A model generated the notes under the pieces. The model was not told where the DNA came from. It did not search any database and was given only the letters and a program-made list of their open reading frames with translations. Made by a program: the position numbers and the translations under genes. 64,000 nt of DNA, taken from assembly GCF_001544355.1 (NCBI RefSeq), contig NZ_BCQI01000001.1, forward strand, positions 124,001 to 188,000. Reading direction: 5' to 3'. Origin of the DNA: Alicyclobacillus acidiphilus NBRC 100859 (GTDB lineage: Bacteria > Bacillota > Bacilli > Alicyclobacillales > Alicyclobacillaceae). Shown in pieces: positions 1 through 9,100 of this stretch. Numbering within the stretch: the first letter of the stretch is position 1; every line of letters starts with the position of its first letter.

Positions 1-40
1 GAGCAAGCTGCTCGAGTGCGTCAAGAAAATCAACGTTCAT
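1..40 (-). CDS. nusA: NusA, N-terminal fragment (cut by window edge)
   Basis: Only the first 13 codons are in the window (MNVDFLDALEQLA). They match the start of the transcription elongation/termination factor NusA, which typically opens MNxDFxDALEQLE. An ATG follows a strong GGGAGG ribosome binding site about 8 bases upstream. It lies 65 bases downstream of rimP on the same strand, which is the conserved rimP-nusA order in Firmicutes, so both are probably transcribed from the promoter upstream of rimP. The body of the gene lies outside the window and cannot be assessed. Confidence 0.85.
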   Translation of the reverse strand, partial: MNVDFLDALEQLA

Positions 41-105
41 GGAAGGGAACCTCCCCCTTTTAAGTGGTGATCCGGCACCGCTTTCGACACGCACGGACGA
101 TAGGA

Positions 106-579
106 TTACAATTGTATGGCCAATCGTGCCAATGCCACTTTGTCGGTCGGAATCACGACCGACTTTGTCCTGGTCTTGACACGAACTTCCAATACCAGTT
201 GTTCTTCGCTGTAACTGATGAGCGTTCCTTCGTACGCTTTCACACCATCGATTGGTTCGTAGAGTGAGACGTACACGTTTTCGCCCACGGCTTTTTCGAA
301 GTCGCTTGGTTTTTTCAACGGGCGTTCGGCGCCTGGCGAGGACACTTCGAGAAAATACGCATCGGGTATTGGATCGACAATGTCCAGTTGGTCGGAGAGC
401 TGCTCGCTGACACGACTGCAATCGTCGATATCCACGCCGCCTGGTTTGTCGATGAAGACACGGAGATACCAATTTGCGCCTTCCTTCTTAAATTCCACGT
501 CGACGAGTTCCACGTGCTCCTTTTCTACAATAGGAGTTACCAATCGCTCTACGATGTCCGTCACACGTTCCTTTGCCAA
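106..579 (-). CDS. rimP: Ribosome maturation factor RimP
   Basis: A 157-residue cytoplasmic protein that assists 30S subunit maturation. The sequence shows the RimP N-terminal domain (TPIVEKEHVELVDVEF, then the conserved LRVFIDKPGGVDIDDC segment) and the C-terminal SH3-like domain (YEGTLISYSEEQLVLEV). The conserved SSPGAERPL motif lies between them. I chose a TTG start at 579 because it sits 7 bases after GGAGG and gives the usual length. The open frame continues to 741 but that extension is unlike RimP and would overlap the promoter. nusA follows directly. Confidence 0.92.
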   Translation of the reverse strand: MAKERVTDIVERLVTPIVEKEHVELVDVEFKKEGANWYLRVFIDKPGGVDIDDCSRVSEQLSDQLDIVDPIPDAYFLEVSSPGAERPLKKPSDFEKAVGENVYVSLYEPIDGVKAYEGTLISYSEEQLVLEVRVKTRTKSVVIPTDKVALARLAIQL

Positions 580-656
580 ATGCCATCCTCCCCAAAGTTG
601 GGATTCATCCTGGTGCCACCGCTGTTCGCACGTCGAAAAGTGCCTAGCATAAATCA

Positions 657-679
657 AAGAGTGGGTATGCCCCACTCTT
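657..679. promoter_or_regulatory. Inverted repeat in the rimP 5' leader
   Basis: A perfect 9-bp stem (AAGAGTGGG / CCCACTCTT) with a 5-base loop lies between the rimP promoter and its start codon. On the minus strand it is followed by TGATTT, too weak a U-run for a confident terminator. It could be an attenuator, an mRNA-stabilising hairpin or an operator. Confidence 0.4.
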
Positions 680-712
680 GTCCGTACACGGTATACGAAG
701 CCTAACATGGGT

Positions 713-741
713 ATTATACCACTGTCGACCATACCCTGCAA
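713..741 (-). promoter_or_regulatory. Probable sigma-A promoter of rimP-nusA
   Basis: On the minus strand a perfect -10 box TATAAT (complement of 713-718) lies 17 bases from TTGCAG (complement of 736-741). An 18-base spacing from the overlapping TTTGCA is an alternative. It would give a leader of about 125 bases before the rimP TTG and is well placed to drive rimP-nusA. Confidence 0.6.
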
Positions 742-751
742 ACCATTTACG

Positions 752-780
752 TTGTAATTCCAAGCCCTTCGTGCTATCGT
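752..780 (+). promoter_or_regulatory. Possible typA promoter
   Basis: TTGTAA at 752-757 and TATCGT at 775-780 are separated by 17 bases, each matching four of six consensus positions. The site lies just upstream of the typA ribosome binding site. It overlaps nothing else and diverges from the rimP promoter, but the match is modest. Confidence 0.3.
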
Positions 781-812
781 GTTTAGCGCAAAGACAGAGC
801 TAGGAGGAATTT

Positions 813-2648
813 ATGCATACCGATGTTACACGGATGCGGAACGTGGCGATCGTCGCACACGTCGACCACGGCAAGACGAGTTTGGTCGACCAGTTGCTGC
901 GACAGTCCGGTCTTTTCCGCGACAATGAGCAAGTACACGAACGCGCGCTGGATTCGAACGACCTCGAGCGTGAACGGGGCATTACGATTCTTGCGAAAAC
1001 CACATCCATTCCTTATAAAGAGTATCGCATCAATTTGGTCGACACACCGGGCCACGCCGATTTCAGCGGCGAAGTCGAGCGGATTGTCAAAATGGTCGAT
1101 GGCGTCCTGCTCGTGGTCGACGCGTTTGAAGGCGTGATGCCTCAGACTCGGTTCGTCCTTGAGAAAGCGCTCGGCGCTGGTCTCGTGCCGGTCGTCGTCG
1201 TCAACAAGATGGATCGGCCCAACGCCAGACCGCAAGAGGTCGTCGACGAAGTGCTGGATCTGTTCATCGATCTCGGCGCAAACGAAGATCAACTGGATTT
1301 TCCAGTCGTCTACACGTCTGCGATTCAAGGCACCGCTACGGTCGATCTCGACGTGCCCGGAGAAACGATGGAACCATTGTTTGAATCGATCATCGATCAC
1401 ATTCCATCCCCGCCGGTCGATGTCGACGGACCGCTGCAGTGGCAGGTGACCATGCTCGACTACAACGAGTACTTGGGCCGGATCGGCATTGGCCGAATCG
1501 CGCGAGGCGTATTGCGCCAAGGCGAGACCGTCGCGCTGATCCAACGCGACGGCACTGTGCTGCAGAAGCGGATTCAAAAACTGTTCGCGCACCAGGGTCT
1601 CCGCCGCATTGAAGTCGAAGAGGCCGCGGCTGGCGATATCGTGGCGGTCGCAGGTATCCCTGAGATCATGGTCGGCGAAACGGTCGCCGATGTCGCGCAT
1701 CCAGAAGCCTTGCCGCTGCTGAGGATCGACGAACCGACGCTGGAAATGACCTTCCGCGTCAACGACAGTCCATTCGCTGGACGCGAAGGCACGCACGTGA
1801 CGTCGAGAAAACTGCGCGAGCGGCTGTTCCAGGAGCTCGAGTCGGATGTGTCGCTGCGCGTGGAGGAGACGGAAGACGCCGATGTCTTCCTCGTGGCGAG
1901 CCGCGGCGAACTGCATTTGTCCATCCTCATCGAAACGATGCGCCGCGAAGGATACGAACTCGCCGTCTCGAAACCTCACGTGATCGTCAAGGAAATCGAC
2001 GGGCAGCGCATGGAGCCAATCGAGGAATTCGTCGCGGACGTTCCATCTGACGCGGTCGGATCCATCATCGAAGCGCTCGGCTATCGCAAAGGTGAGATGG
2101 TGAGTCTGCAGCCCGCCGACACTGGCGACATGACGCGTCTGGTCTTTCACGTTCCGACACGCGGCTTGATTGGCTTTCGGACCGAGTTCCTCACGATGAC
2201 CAAAGGGTATGGGACGATGCACCACAGGTTCTACGAATACGGTCCATGGCGCGGCGCTGTCACGACGAGGCGGCAAGGCGTCCTGGTATCGATGGATACG
2301 GGTGACGCGACAGCCTATGCGCTCGGCAATCTCGAGGATCGAGGCGTGATGTTCGTCACGCCAGGCACCCCGGTCTACGAAGGCATGATCGTCGGCGAGC
2401 ACACACGCGAAAACGACTTGACCGTCAACGTCACCCGCGCGAAACACCAATCGAACGTTCGCTCCGCGACCAAGGACGAAACCGTTCGCTTGAAGGCCGC
2501 GAGATCGATGTCGTTGGAAGAATCCATGACATACATCGAGGACGACGAACTGTGCGAAGTGACGCCGCAGGCAATCCGCCTTCGCAAGCGCATCCTCTCG
2601 AAGAACGAACGCGAGAAGGCCCAGAAGCGGACGCGTCAGGAAGTCTGA
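813..2648 (+). CDS. typA: Translational GTPase TypA/BipA
   Basis: A 611-residue ribosome-associated GTPase of the EF-G family, involved in ribosome assembly and stress or cold adaptation. The G1 motif AHVDHGKT is at residues 15-22, followed by the G3 motif DTPGH and the G4 motif NKMD. Domain II, the EF-G-like domains III and V (the segment around [12 protein letters not shown]) and the C-terminal BipA-specific domain follow. The ATG at 813 has GGAGG 6 bases upstream. It is one of three plus-strand genes in the window and converges with tal across a strong bidirectional terminator. Its place between rimP and tal is not the usual Bacillus context. Confidence 0.95.
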   Translation: MHTDVTRMRNVAIVAHVDHGKTSLVDQLLRQSGLFRDNEQVHERALDSNDLERERGITILAKTTSIPYKEYRINLVDTPGHADFSGEVERIVKMVDGVLLVVDAFEGVMPQTRFVLEKALGAGLVPVVVVNKMDRPNARPQEVVDEVLDLFIDLGANEDQLDFPVVYTSAIQGTATVDLDVPGETMEPLFESIIDHIPSPPVDVDGPLQWQVTMLDYNEYLGRIGIGRIARGVLRQGETVALIQRDGTVLQKRIQKLFAHQGLRRIEVEEAAAGDIVAVAGIPEIMVGETVADVAHPEALPLLRIDEPTLEMTFRVNDSPFAGREGTHVTSRKLRERLFQELESDVSLRVEETEDADVFLVASRGELHLSILIETMRREGYELAVSKPHVIVKEIDGQRMEPIEEFVADVPSDAVGSIIEALGYRKGEMVSLQPADTGDMTRLVFHVPTRGLIGFRTEFLTMTKGYGTMHHRFYEYGPWRGAVTTRRQGVLVSMDTGDATAYALGNLEDRGVMFVTPGTPVYEGMIVGEHTRENDLTVNVTRAKHQSNVRSATKDETVRLKAARSMSLEESMTYIEDDELCEVTPQAIRLRKRILSKNEREKAQKRTRQEV

Positions 2649-2762
2649 CCTGAAGCCGCCAAGCCGCTTGGCACGGGTACTCGGGCCGGATCGTCAAGCT
2701 GGCGACAATTCGAAAACAGTTGGACACAGCCGAACATGAACGGTTCAATTCCCGTTCAACGC

Positions 2763-2799
2763 AAAGAATCGTGCCACGGCATTCGTGGCACGATTCTTT
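2763..2799. terminator. Bidirectional Rho-independent terminator between typA and tal
   Basis: A perfect 16-bp stem (left arm 2763-2778, right arm 2784-2799) with a 5-base loop. The arms begin AAAG and end CTTT, so each strand carries T residues at the 3' edge of the stem. It sits between the convergent genes typA and tal and can serve both. Confidence 0.85.
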
Positions 2800-2871
2800 G
2801 TAGATACGATGCAATCTTCGCAGCGCACGGCTGCCTCGAAGCGGCGCACTCGAACAAAGCCGCGCTTTCGA

Positions 2872-3960
2872 TTACTTCGCGGCTTGCAATCCCTTCGCCA
2901 ACGCGTCCATCAGCGAATCGAACGACTTCGCGAAGCTCTCCAGTCCTTCGGACAGCAGCTGTGCTGCGACATCCTCAAGCAGGATTCCCTTCGCTTCAAT
3001 CGCGTTGATCTGCGCGACAGCCTCGTCGACATTCACATCGACTGTGCGTTCGTAGTCCTCTTTCGCCAAAATGTGCTCAAGCGTCACAGGCGGAACCGTG
3101 TTGACCGTGTCCGGCCCAACCAGTGTGTCCACGTAGAGCAGATTCGGGTAACTCGGATTCTTCGTGCTCGTCGACGCCCACAGCGGACGTTGCACGTGCG
3201 CGCCAGCAGCGGCGAGCTTCTTCCAGCGATCAGACTGGGTCACTTCGACGAAATGGCTGTATGCCAGTTTCGCGTTGGCCACAGCCGCTTTGCCCTGCAG
3301 CGCTTCTCCACCGCTGACATTCGCCAGCTTTTTGTCGACCAAACCGTCGACGCGGCTGACAAAGAAACTCGCGACAGAATGCACATTCAACGGCAAGCCC
3401 TGTGCCAGGCGGTCTTCCAGACCGGACAAGTAGGCATCCAACACGGAAGCGTATTGCTTTTGACCGAAAATCAACGTGACGTTGACGTTGACACCCTTCG
3501 CGATCAACTGGCGGATCGCTTGAATACCCGCTTCAGTCGCAGGAACTTTCACCATCAGGTTGTCCCTTTGCAAAGCCTCCTTCAGACGAAGCCCCTCGCG
3601 AACCGTGCCCTCCGCGTCGTCCGACAGTTTCGGCGACACTTCGAGGCTTACATAGCCGTCGACGCCCTTCGACGAATCGTAAACAGGTTTCAACAAGTCC
3701 GCGACAGCCTGAATGTCGTGGAACACAAGATAATCATAAAGCGCGTCCACATCTTTTCCTTGGCTGGCCGCCTCGCGAATTGCGGCATCATAGTTGTTGC
3801 TTCCAACGATTGCCTTTTCGAAGATCGTCGGGTTCGACGTAACGCCGCGAACACCGTTGTCGATCAGCTTTTTCATTTCACCAGATTCGATGAGTCCACG
3901 CTCTACGTTGTCATACCAAATACTTTGCCCGAGTGAATGCAGTTTCTCTAATGGTTTCAA
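2872..3960 (-). CDS. tal: Transaldolase
   Basis: A 362-residue pentose phosphate pathway enzyme that moves a dihydroxyacetone unit from sedoheptulose-7-P to glyceraldehyde-3-P. The substrate-binding signature GVTSNPTIFEKA is at residues 39-50. The Schiff-base lysine is K138 in NLMVKVPAT. The length fits the long transaldolase type rather than the 215-residue TalC type usual in Bacillus. The TTG start at 3960 lies 9 bases after AAAGGAG. A perfect -10 TATAAT is present at the complement of 4024-4029, but I see no good -35 box. It is flanked by the convergent terminator and the repeat patch. Confidence 0.93.
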   Translation of the reverse strand: MKPLEKLHSLGQSIWYDNVERGLIESGEMKKLIDNGVRGVTSNPTIFEKAIVGSNNYDAAIREAASQGKDVDALYDYLVFHDIQAVADLLKPVYDSSKGVDGYVSLEVSPKLSDDAEGTVREGLRLKEALQRDNLMVKVPATEAGIQAIRQLIAKGVNVNVTLIFGQKQYASVLDAYLSGLEDRLAQGLPLNVHSVASFFVSRVDGLVDKKLANVSGGEALQGKAAVANAKLAYSHFVEVTQSDRWKKLAAAGAHVQRPLWASTSTKNPSYPNLLYVDTLVGPDTVNTVPPVTLEHILAKEDYERTVDVNVDEAVAQINAIEAKGILLEDVAAQLLSEGLESFAKSFDSLMDALAKGLQAAK

Positions 3961-4125
3961 CTCCGACCACTCCTTTTCGATCTATAACACCTACAGGCAG
4001 GAACGAACGCCTTCCAACATGATATTATACACCTTGCTCACGTCTTTTGGGGTAGTTTGTCCGTCAAACCGATTTTCTACATAACGCAAGTTCCATATGG
4101 CCAGATGATTGGACCGTGCCACGCG

Positions 4126-4176
4126 GCTGGGTGGGTGCTGGGTGGGTGCTGGGTGGGTGCTGGGTGGGCGCTGGGC
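4126..4176 (+). repeat. Four 11-bp tandem repeats, G-quadruplex-prone
   Basis: The unit GCTGGGTGGGT is repeated at 4126-4136, 4137-4147, 4148-4158 and 4159-4169 (last copy ending C), with a partial fifth unit. Each copy contributes two GGG runs spaced by one base, so the plus strand fits the G3-loop-G3 pattern of an intramolecular quadruplex. It directly abuts the palindromic cluster. Confidence 0.85.
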
Positions 4177-4370
4177 GAATAAGCGGCCCACAGCCGCTTA
4201 TTCGTCGGAAATCCGCCCATGCCTGCCATTTTAGCGGCCCTCGACCGCTTATTTGCCAGATCGGAGCCGGATCGGCGGGACTTGAGGCACTTAAGCGGCC
4301 CCCGGCAGCTTATTCGTCGCGATCGCGCCGATTCGACAAACTTAAGCGGTCCTCGGCAGCTTATTCGCCT
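4176..4370. repeat. Cluster of four related palindromic repeats
   Basis: Four copies of an interrupted palindrome follow one another about every 50-60 bases. Copy 1 (4176-4204) is a perfect 12-bp stem, CGAATAAGCGGC and its complement, with loop CCACA. Copy 2 (about 4231-4254), copy 3 (4291-4316) and copy 4 (4341-4367) are diverged, sharing TTAAGCGG...CAGCTTATTCG or a close variant. No ORF of recognisable content spans the stretch. The elements look like REP/BIME-type or MITE-like non-coding repeats. Whether they recur elsewhere in the genome cannot be seen here. Confidence 0.8.
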
Positions 4371-4430
4371 CGAGCCGCCGGAGTCACCGCAGCAACCGCC
4401 CCCAGGCCGGCCGGGTACCGCAGTGGGGAG

Positions 4431-5077
4431 TCAGTTCGCCGTGATCGTCCAGGTCGTTCCGTTCCAAATCGGCAGATAGGCGGTCGATTAGCCCGTTGTG
4501 GGATCGATTGCCTGGCGGCTGTGGACACGCCTCACGACTTTGCCGTTGACGACGATCTCGGCCTTGCCAGATCCACTTTCCACCTTACAGCAAATCGCTC
4601 ATGTACTTGGCGGGATTGTTGGCGAGATCGAGCAGCGTTGCGGAAACAGGCGTCGGCGGCGCGGTCCTCATCCAGATCGCGTTCTTCTCAGCCTGTTTGA
4701 ACGAAGCCTCCATCGATGAAGCAAAGTACGGGTGTCCCAAACGGCGCCGACTTCGCGATTGTCGTCAAGCGAGTTGGCCGTGGCGGCAGCGATGAGTGCA
4801 TTGAGAACGTCCGTATCAGTCAGGAGATACATTTCGACGTCGATGGATTTCGTTGCGCTGTCAATGGTGTCAAGATAAGGCTGTTTCCCGTCGTCAGGCT
4901 CCGACATCAAGGTGTCCGTGGATGGGTCCGCAGTGAGCAAGGGCAGAGAAGTTGAGGTGCTGCTCGTCGTGCTGTCCGACGCACCGCTGGTCGTCTGATC
5001 GGCCAGGCGGTCATCGGCGCAATGGCCAACAAACCCGCGAGCGTGAGGGGGGCAAGTGAACGTATCCGCTTATCCAT
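4431..5077 (-). pseudogene. Decayed secreted protein gene with PLD-like and stalk-like segments
   Basis: An ATG at 5077 with a GGAGG site starts a clear signal peptide (MDKRIRSLAPLTLAGLLAIA). Coding sense then jumps between frames. A Ser/Thr-rich linker and a segment resembling the N-terminal part of phospholipase D-like domains (LDTIDSATKSIDVEMYLLTD) lie in a second frame. After a shift near 4735-4745 comes PYFASSMEASFKQAEKNAIW, then LLDLANNPAKYMSDLL. A third shift near 4586 leads to KAEIVVNGKVV. An in-frame TAA (4488-4490) interrupts before the end TAYLPIWNGTTWTITAN (stop 4431-4433). No HKD catalytic motif remains. At least three frameshifts and one stop make it a pseudogene; the family names are tentative. 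Confidence 0.7.
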
Positions 5078-5195
5078 CTGGCGTCCTCCAAAATATTCGA
5101 CGTTTTGAAGTCGACACCAAATTATCATTCAATTCCAAATAAACGGATACGTTTCCGTAAAGAGGGCAAAAGAAATCGCGAAGAATGCCCGAAGG

Positions 5196-6107
5196 TCACT
5201 CGGCTCGATAGACCGGATAGGTACCCAATCGAGTCGTTCGCGTGCCGTGATCGGCCAATTGACCGATCACGGCTTCGAGTTCAGCCTCTCCGCTGTGTGG
5301 GAGACCCGCGATCGACACATCGACGTAGTACACGTAGTTCCCGATTTGGTCGCCGACGGGCCGCGACTCGAGCCTCGTCAGATTCAGCCTCGCGTCCGCG
5401 AACGTCTGCAAGGCGGTGACCAGGCCGCCTGGTCGATGCGGTACGCCGCGCAGGCACAGCGATGCGGTCTCATCGGTTTTGGCCAAGTTGACAGGTTGCG
5501 CCAACGGGAAGGACGCTTTGCCAATCAACGCGAATCTCGTGACGTTGCCAGGATGGTCCTCAATCGGATCGCGGTAGTAATCGAGTCCATACTGTTCGGC
5601 GGCGCGCCGGCTCCCGATGCCGACGACCCCTTCCAAACGCCTTTCCGCCACTTGACGTATCGCGTCGGCCGTGCTGCTCACGGCAACAGGTACCGCGTTG
5701 GGGAACAGTTTCTTCACGGATCGATCACACTGGGCCAAGGCCTGCGGATGCGACAAAACCTCACGAACCGCCCCGAATTCCGTGTTCGGCGGATACACGG
5801 CGTACTGGTGAATGGGCACGTTGATGGCGGCAAGCATCTGGCAGGCGGACGCACGCTCTTCGGAAGAAACGGCTTCTGCATATCGCGTCAGGCCGTCCCA
5901 CACCTGCCACACGGAACCTTGGATACTGTTCTCAATCGGAACACACGCGAACGCGTCATCGATCGCATCTGCGAAACACGCCTCCAACACCGCGGGGAAC
6001 GTGGGACGCGCGACGACCGACGCCTCCCCCCCCAGAAAATGCGCGTTCACAGCCGCCGCCGCCTCGTGGCTGTGCGTTCCTTCGGGACCCAGATAATAGA
6101 TGTTCAT
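5196..6107 (-). CDS. pheA: Prephenate dehydratase
   Basis: A 303-residue enzyme converting prephenate to phenylpyruvate in phenylalanine synthesis. The N-terminal dehydratase domain begins YYLGPEGTHSHEAA and contains the family motif NVTRFALIG. The C-terminal ACT domain carries LTRLESRPVGDQIGNYVYYVD, the Phe-binding ESRP region that gives feedback inhibition. There is no chorismate mutase domain. The ATG at 6107 follows GGAGG by 8 bases. It lies 49 bases downstream of polC and could be its last operon member, an unusual pairing. No strong terminator is seen after it, only a short ACGGA/TCCGT hairpin near 5140-5160. Confidence 0.93.
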   Translation of the reverse strand: MNIYYLGPEGTHSHEAAAAVNAHFLGGEASVVARPTFPAVLEACFADAIDDAFACVPIENSIQGSVWQVWDGLTRYAEAVSSEERASACQMLAAINVPIHQYAVYPPNTEFGAVREVLSHPQALAQCDRSVKKLFPNAVPVAVSSTADAIRQVAERRLEGVVGIGSRRAAEQYGLDYYRDPIEDHPGNVTRFALIGKASFPLAQPVNLAKTDETASLCLRGVPHRPGGLVTALQTFADARLNLTRLESRPVGDQIGNYVYYVDVSIAGLPHSGEAELEAVIGQLADHGTRTTRLGTYPVYRAE

Positions 6108-6156
6108 CAGGTACCCTCCTTCACCAGATTCCGCTCGACAAATCAGCCCATCTCGG

Positions 6157-9100
6157 CTAGAACAGGGACAATTGGTTGGTTTCCGGCAATCCGTCCACGC
6201 AACCGAGATCGACCAGAATATCGACGATCGTTTTCGAAGCGCGGCCGCGTTCCTGCAAATCCTCCAAGGACAGAAACTCTCCTTGCTGAGCGGCCTCGTA
6301 CAGATTTTTCGCGGCCGTTTCACCGACGCCGGAGATGGCGACAAACGGCGGGATCAAAGCTTGCTGTTCTTCGTCCAACAGGAATTTGGTCGCGTGTGAA
6401 CGATAGAGATCGACCGGTAAAAACTTGAATCCGCGCGATACCATCTCGAGCGCGACTTCCAGCACGGTGACGAAGCTCTTTTCCTTGGGCAGCGCGGCGT
6501 TGCCTTTCGCTTCGATCTCGTCGATCTTCGCGAGAATCGCGTCACGGCCCTTGGTCATCACGGCGACGTCGAAATCGTCCGCGCGGACCGTGAAGTACGT
6601 CGCGTAAAACGCGAGCGGATGGTACACCTTGAACCACGCGATACGGACCGCCATCAAGACGTAAGCGGCGGCGTGCGCCTTCGGAAACATGTATTTGATC
6701 TTTTTGCCCGACTCGATATACCAGTCCGGGACATTGTGCTCCTTCATGTAGGCTTCGTCTTCTTCCTTGACGCCTTTGCCCTTACGGATACCCTCCATAA
6801 TCTTGAAGGCGCGCGCAGGATCGAGCCCCTTCTGAATCAGGTAGATCATAATATCGTCGCGGGCGCAGATGACTTCGGACAGCGTGGCGATACCTTCCCG
6901 AATGATCGATTGCGCGTTGTTCAACCAGACGTCGGTGCCGTGCGACAGACCGGAAATGCGAACCAGTTCCGAGAACGTCGTCGGCCGCGTGTCTTCGAGC
7001 ATCTGACGAACAAATCGCGTGCCGAATTCGGGGATCGCATACGTGCCCGTGACGGATCGGATATCCTCCGGCGACACACCGAGCGGCTCCGTCCCGCGAA
7101 ACAGAGCGAGCACTTGCGGATCGTCGAGCGGAATGGACTTCGGGTCGACGCCAGTCAAGTCCTGCAGCATCCGGATCACGGTGGGATCGTCGTGGCCGAG
7201 GATATCGAGCTTCAGCAAACAGTTCTCGAGACCAGAGTGGTAGTCGAAGTGCGTCGTGAACGTCTCCGAATCCTTGTCGTCAGCCGGGAACTGAATCGGT
7301 GTGAAATCGTAAATCGACACGTTGTTCGGCACGACGACCTGTCCGCCCGGGTGCTGTCCCGTCGTCCGCTTGACGCCAGTGCATCCCTGGACCAATCGGT
7401 CGATCTCGGCGTTGCGCAGAATCAACCCCTTTTCCTCCGCGTACTTGCGCACGTAGCCATAGGCGGTCTTCTCCGCGACCACCGAAATGGTCCCTGCTCG
7501 GAACACGTAATCTTTGCCGAACAATTCTTCCGTATAGCGGTGAGCCCGCGGCTGGTACTCGCCAGAGAAGTTTAGGTCGATATCCGGCACCTTGTCGCCG
7601 TCGAAGCCGAGGAACGTCTCAAAGGGAATGTCTTGGCCGTCTTTATGCATACGCTCGCCGCAGCTCGGACAATTCTTCTCAGGCAAATCGAAGCCCGAAC
7701 CATATTCGCCATTCAGGAAAAACTCGCTGTGTTTACAGCTCGGGCAGACGTAGTGCGGCGGCAGCGGGTTCACCTCGGTGATGTCCGTCATGGTCGCCAC
7801 GAGCGACGAACCGACCGAACCACGGCTGCCTACCAAATAGCCGTCGGACAGCGACTTCGTCACAAGCTTGTGCGCAATCAGATAGATCACAGAGAATCCG
7901 TTCGAAATGATGGAGTTCAGTTCCTTCTCCAACCGCTTCTCGACGATGTCCGGCAAGGGCGTGCCATAAATCGCCGTCGCCTTCGCGTACGACATGGATC
8001 GAATCTCTTCCTCCGCGCCTTCGATGACGGGCGTGTGCAGTTCGTCCGGGATCGGCTTGACGTCTTCGCAGAGTTCCGCGACCGCCCTCGGATTGTCGAT
8101 CACGATGGCCTTCGCGTCCTCCTCTCCGAGGAACGCGAACTCCTGCAGCATCTCCGCCGTCGTCCGCAGGTGCATCGGCGGCTGATGCGTGTCGAGCTTT
8201 TGCGACTGCAGGAAGATCTCACGATAAATCTTGTCGTTCTCGTCCAAGTAGTGGACGTCTCCTGTCGCCACGACCGGCTTGTTCAAGCGCTTGCCGAGAT
8301 CCACAATTTGCCGCTGCAAATGGCGCACATGCTCCAAGGACGGCATGATCTCGTCCCGAATCAAGGGCTCGTAGTGGCTCGGCGGCTGCAGTTCGAGATA
8401 GTCGTAAAACTCGCACAGCGCCTCGATCTCATCTTCCGACTTGCCGCGGATGAACGACTCGAACAATTCGCCCTGGCGGCACGCGGTGCCGATGAGCAAA
8501 CCTTCCCGATACTTGGCCAGCACACTCTTCGGCAGCCTCGGCACGCGGTGCAAATACTGCGTATTCGCGATGGAGACGAGCCTGTAGAGATTCCGCAGGC
8601 CGTCGCGATTGCGGACGAGAATGGTCGCGTGGAATGGACGCACGCGGCCGATATCCACTTGTCCAATCAGTTGGTTGAGCGAACCGAGATCTGTCAGCCC
8701 GCGTTCTTCGCAGGTTTCGAGCATCTTCAAAAAGACTTTGGCCGTGGCCTCCGAGTCCGCGAGCGCGCGGTGGTGGTTGACCAATTCCACACCAAACTTT
8801 TGTGTCAATGTTTTAAGTCGGTAATTTTTCTCGCCCGGATAGAGCGCCCGCGCCAGTGCGAGCGTGTCGATCACCGGCTCCGTCCACGGGTCCATGCCTA
8901 AGCGCACCGCGCATTGATTGAGGAAACCAACGTCGAATTCGGCGTTGTGAGCGACGAGAATGGTTCCCTCGACGAACTTGCGGAACTCCGGCAACACCGC
9001 ATCGAGCGTCGGCTGCCCTGCCACCATATCGTTGGTGATCCCGGTCAACTCCGATATCTTTTGTGACAACAGGCGTTCGGGATCGATCAACTTGGCGTAC

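Noticed and set aside
580-741. N-terminal extension of rimP
   Set aside because: The frame is open but includes the promoter and hairpin; the TTG at 579 with GGAGG fits the family.
783-2450. A 555-codon open frame antisense to typA
   Set aside because: It mirrors the typA reading frame and has no recognisable domain, an Asp/His/Arg-rich composition and no ribosome binding site. G+C-rich codon use in typA keeps the opposite strand free of stops.
4126-4370. Possible CRISPR array
   Set aside because: The 11-bp units are contiguous without spacers, and the palindromic copies are diverged and few. No cas gene is near.
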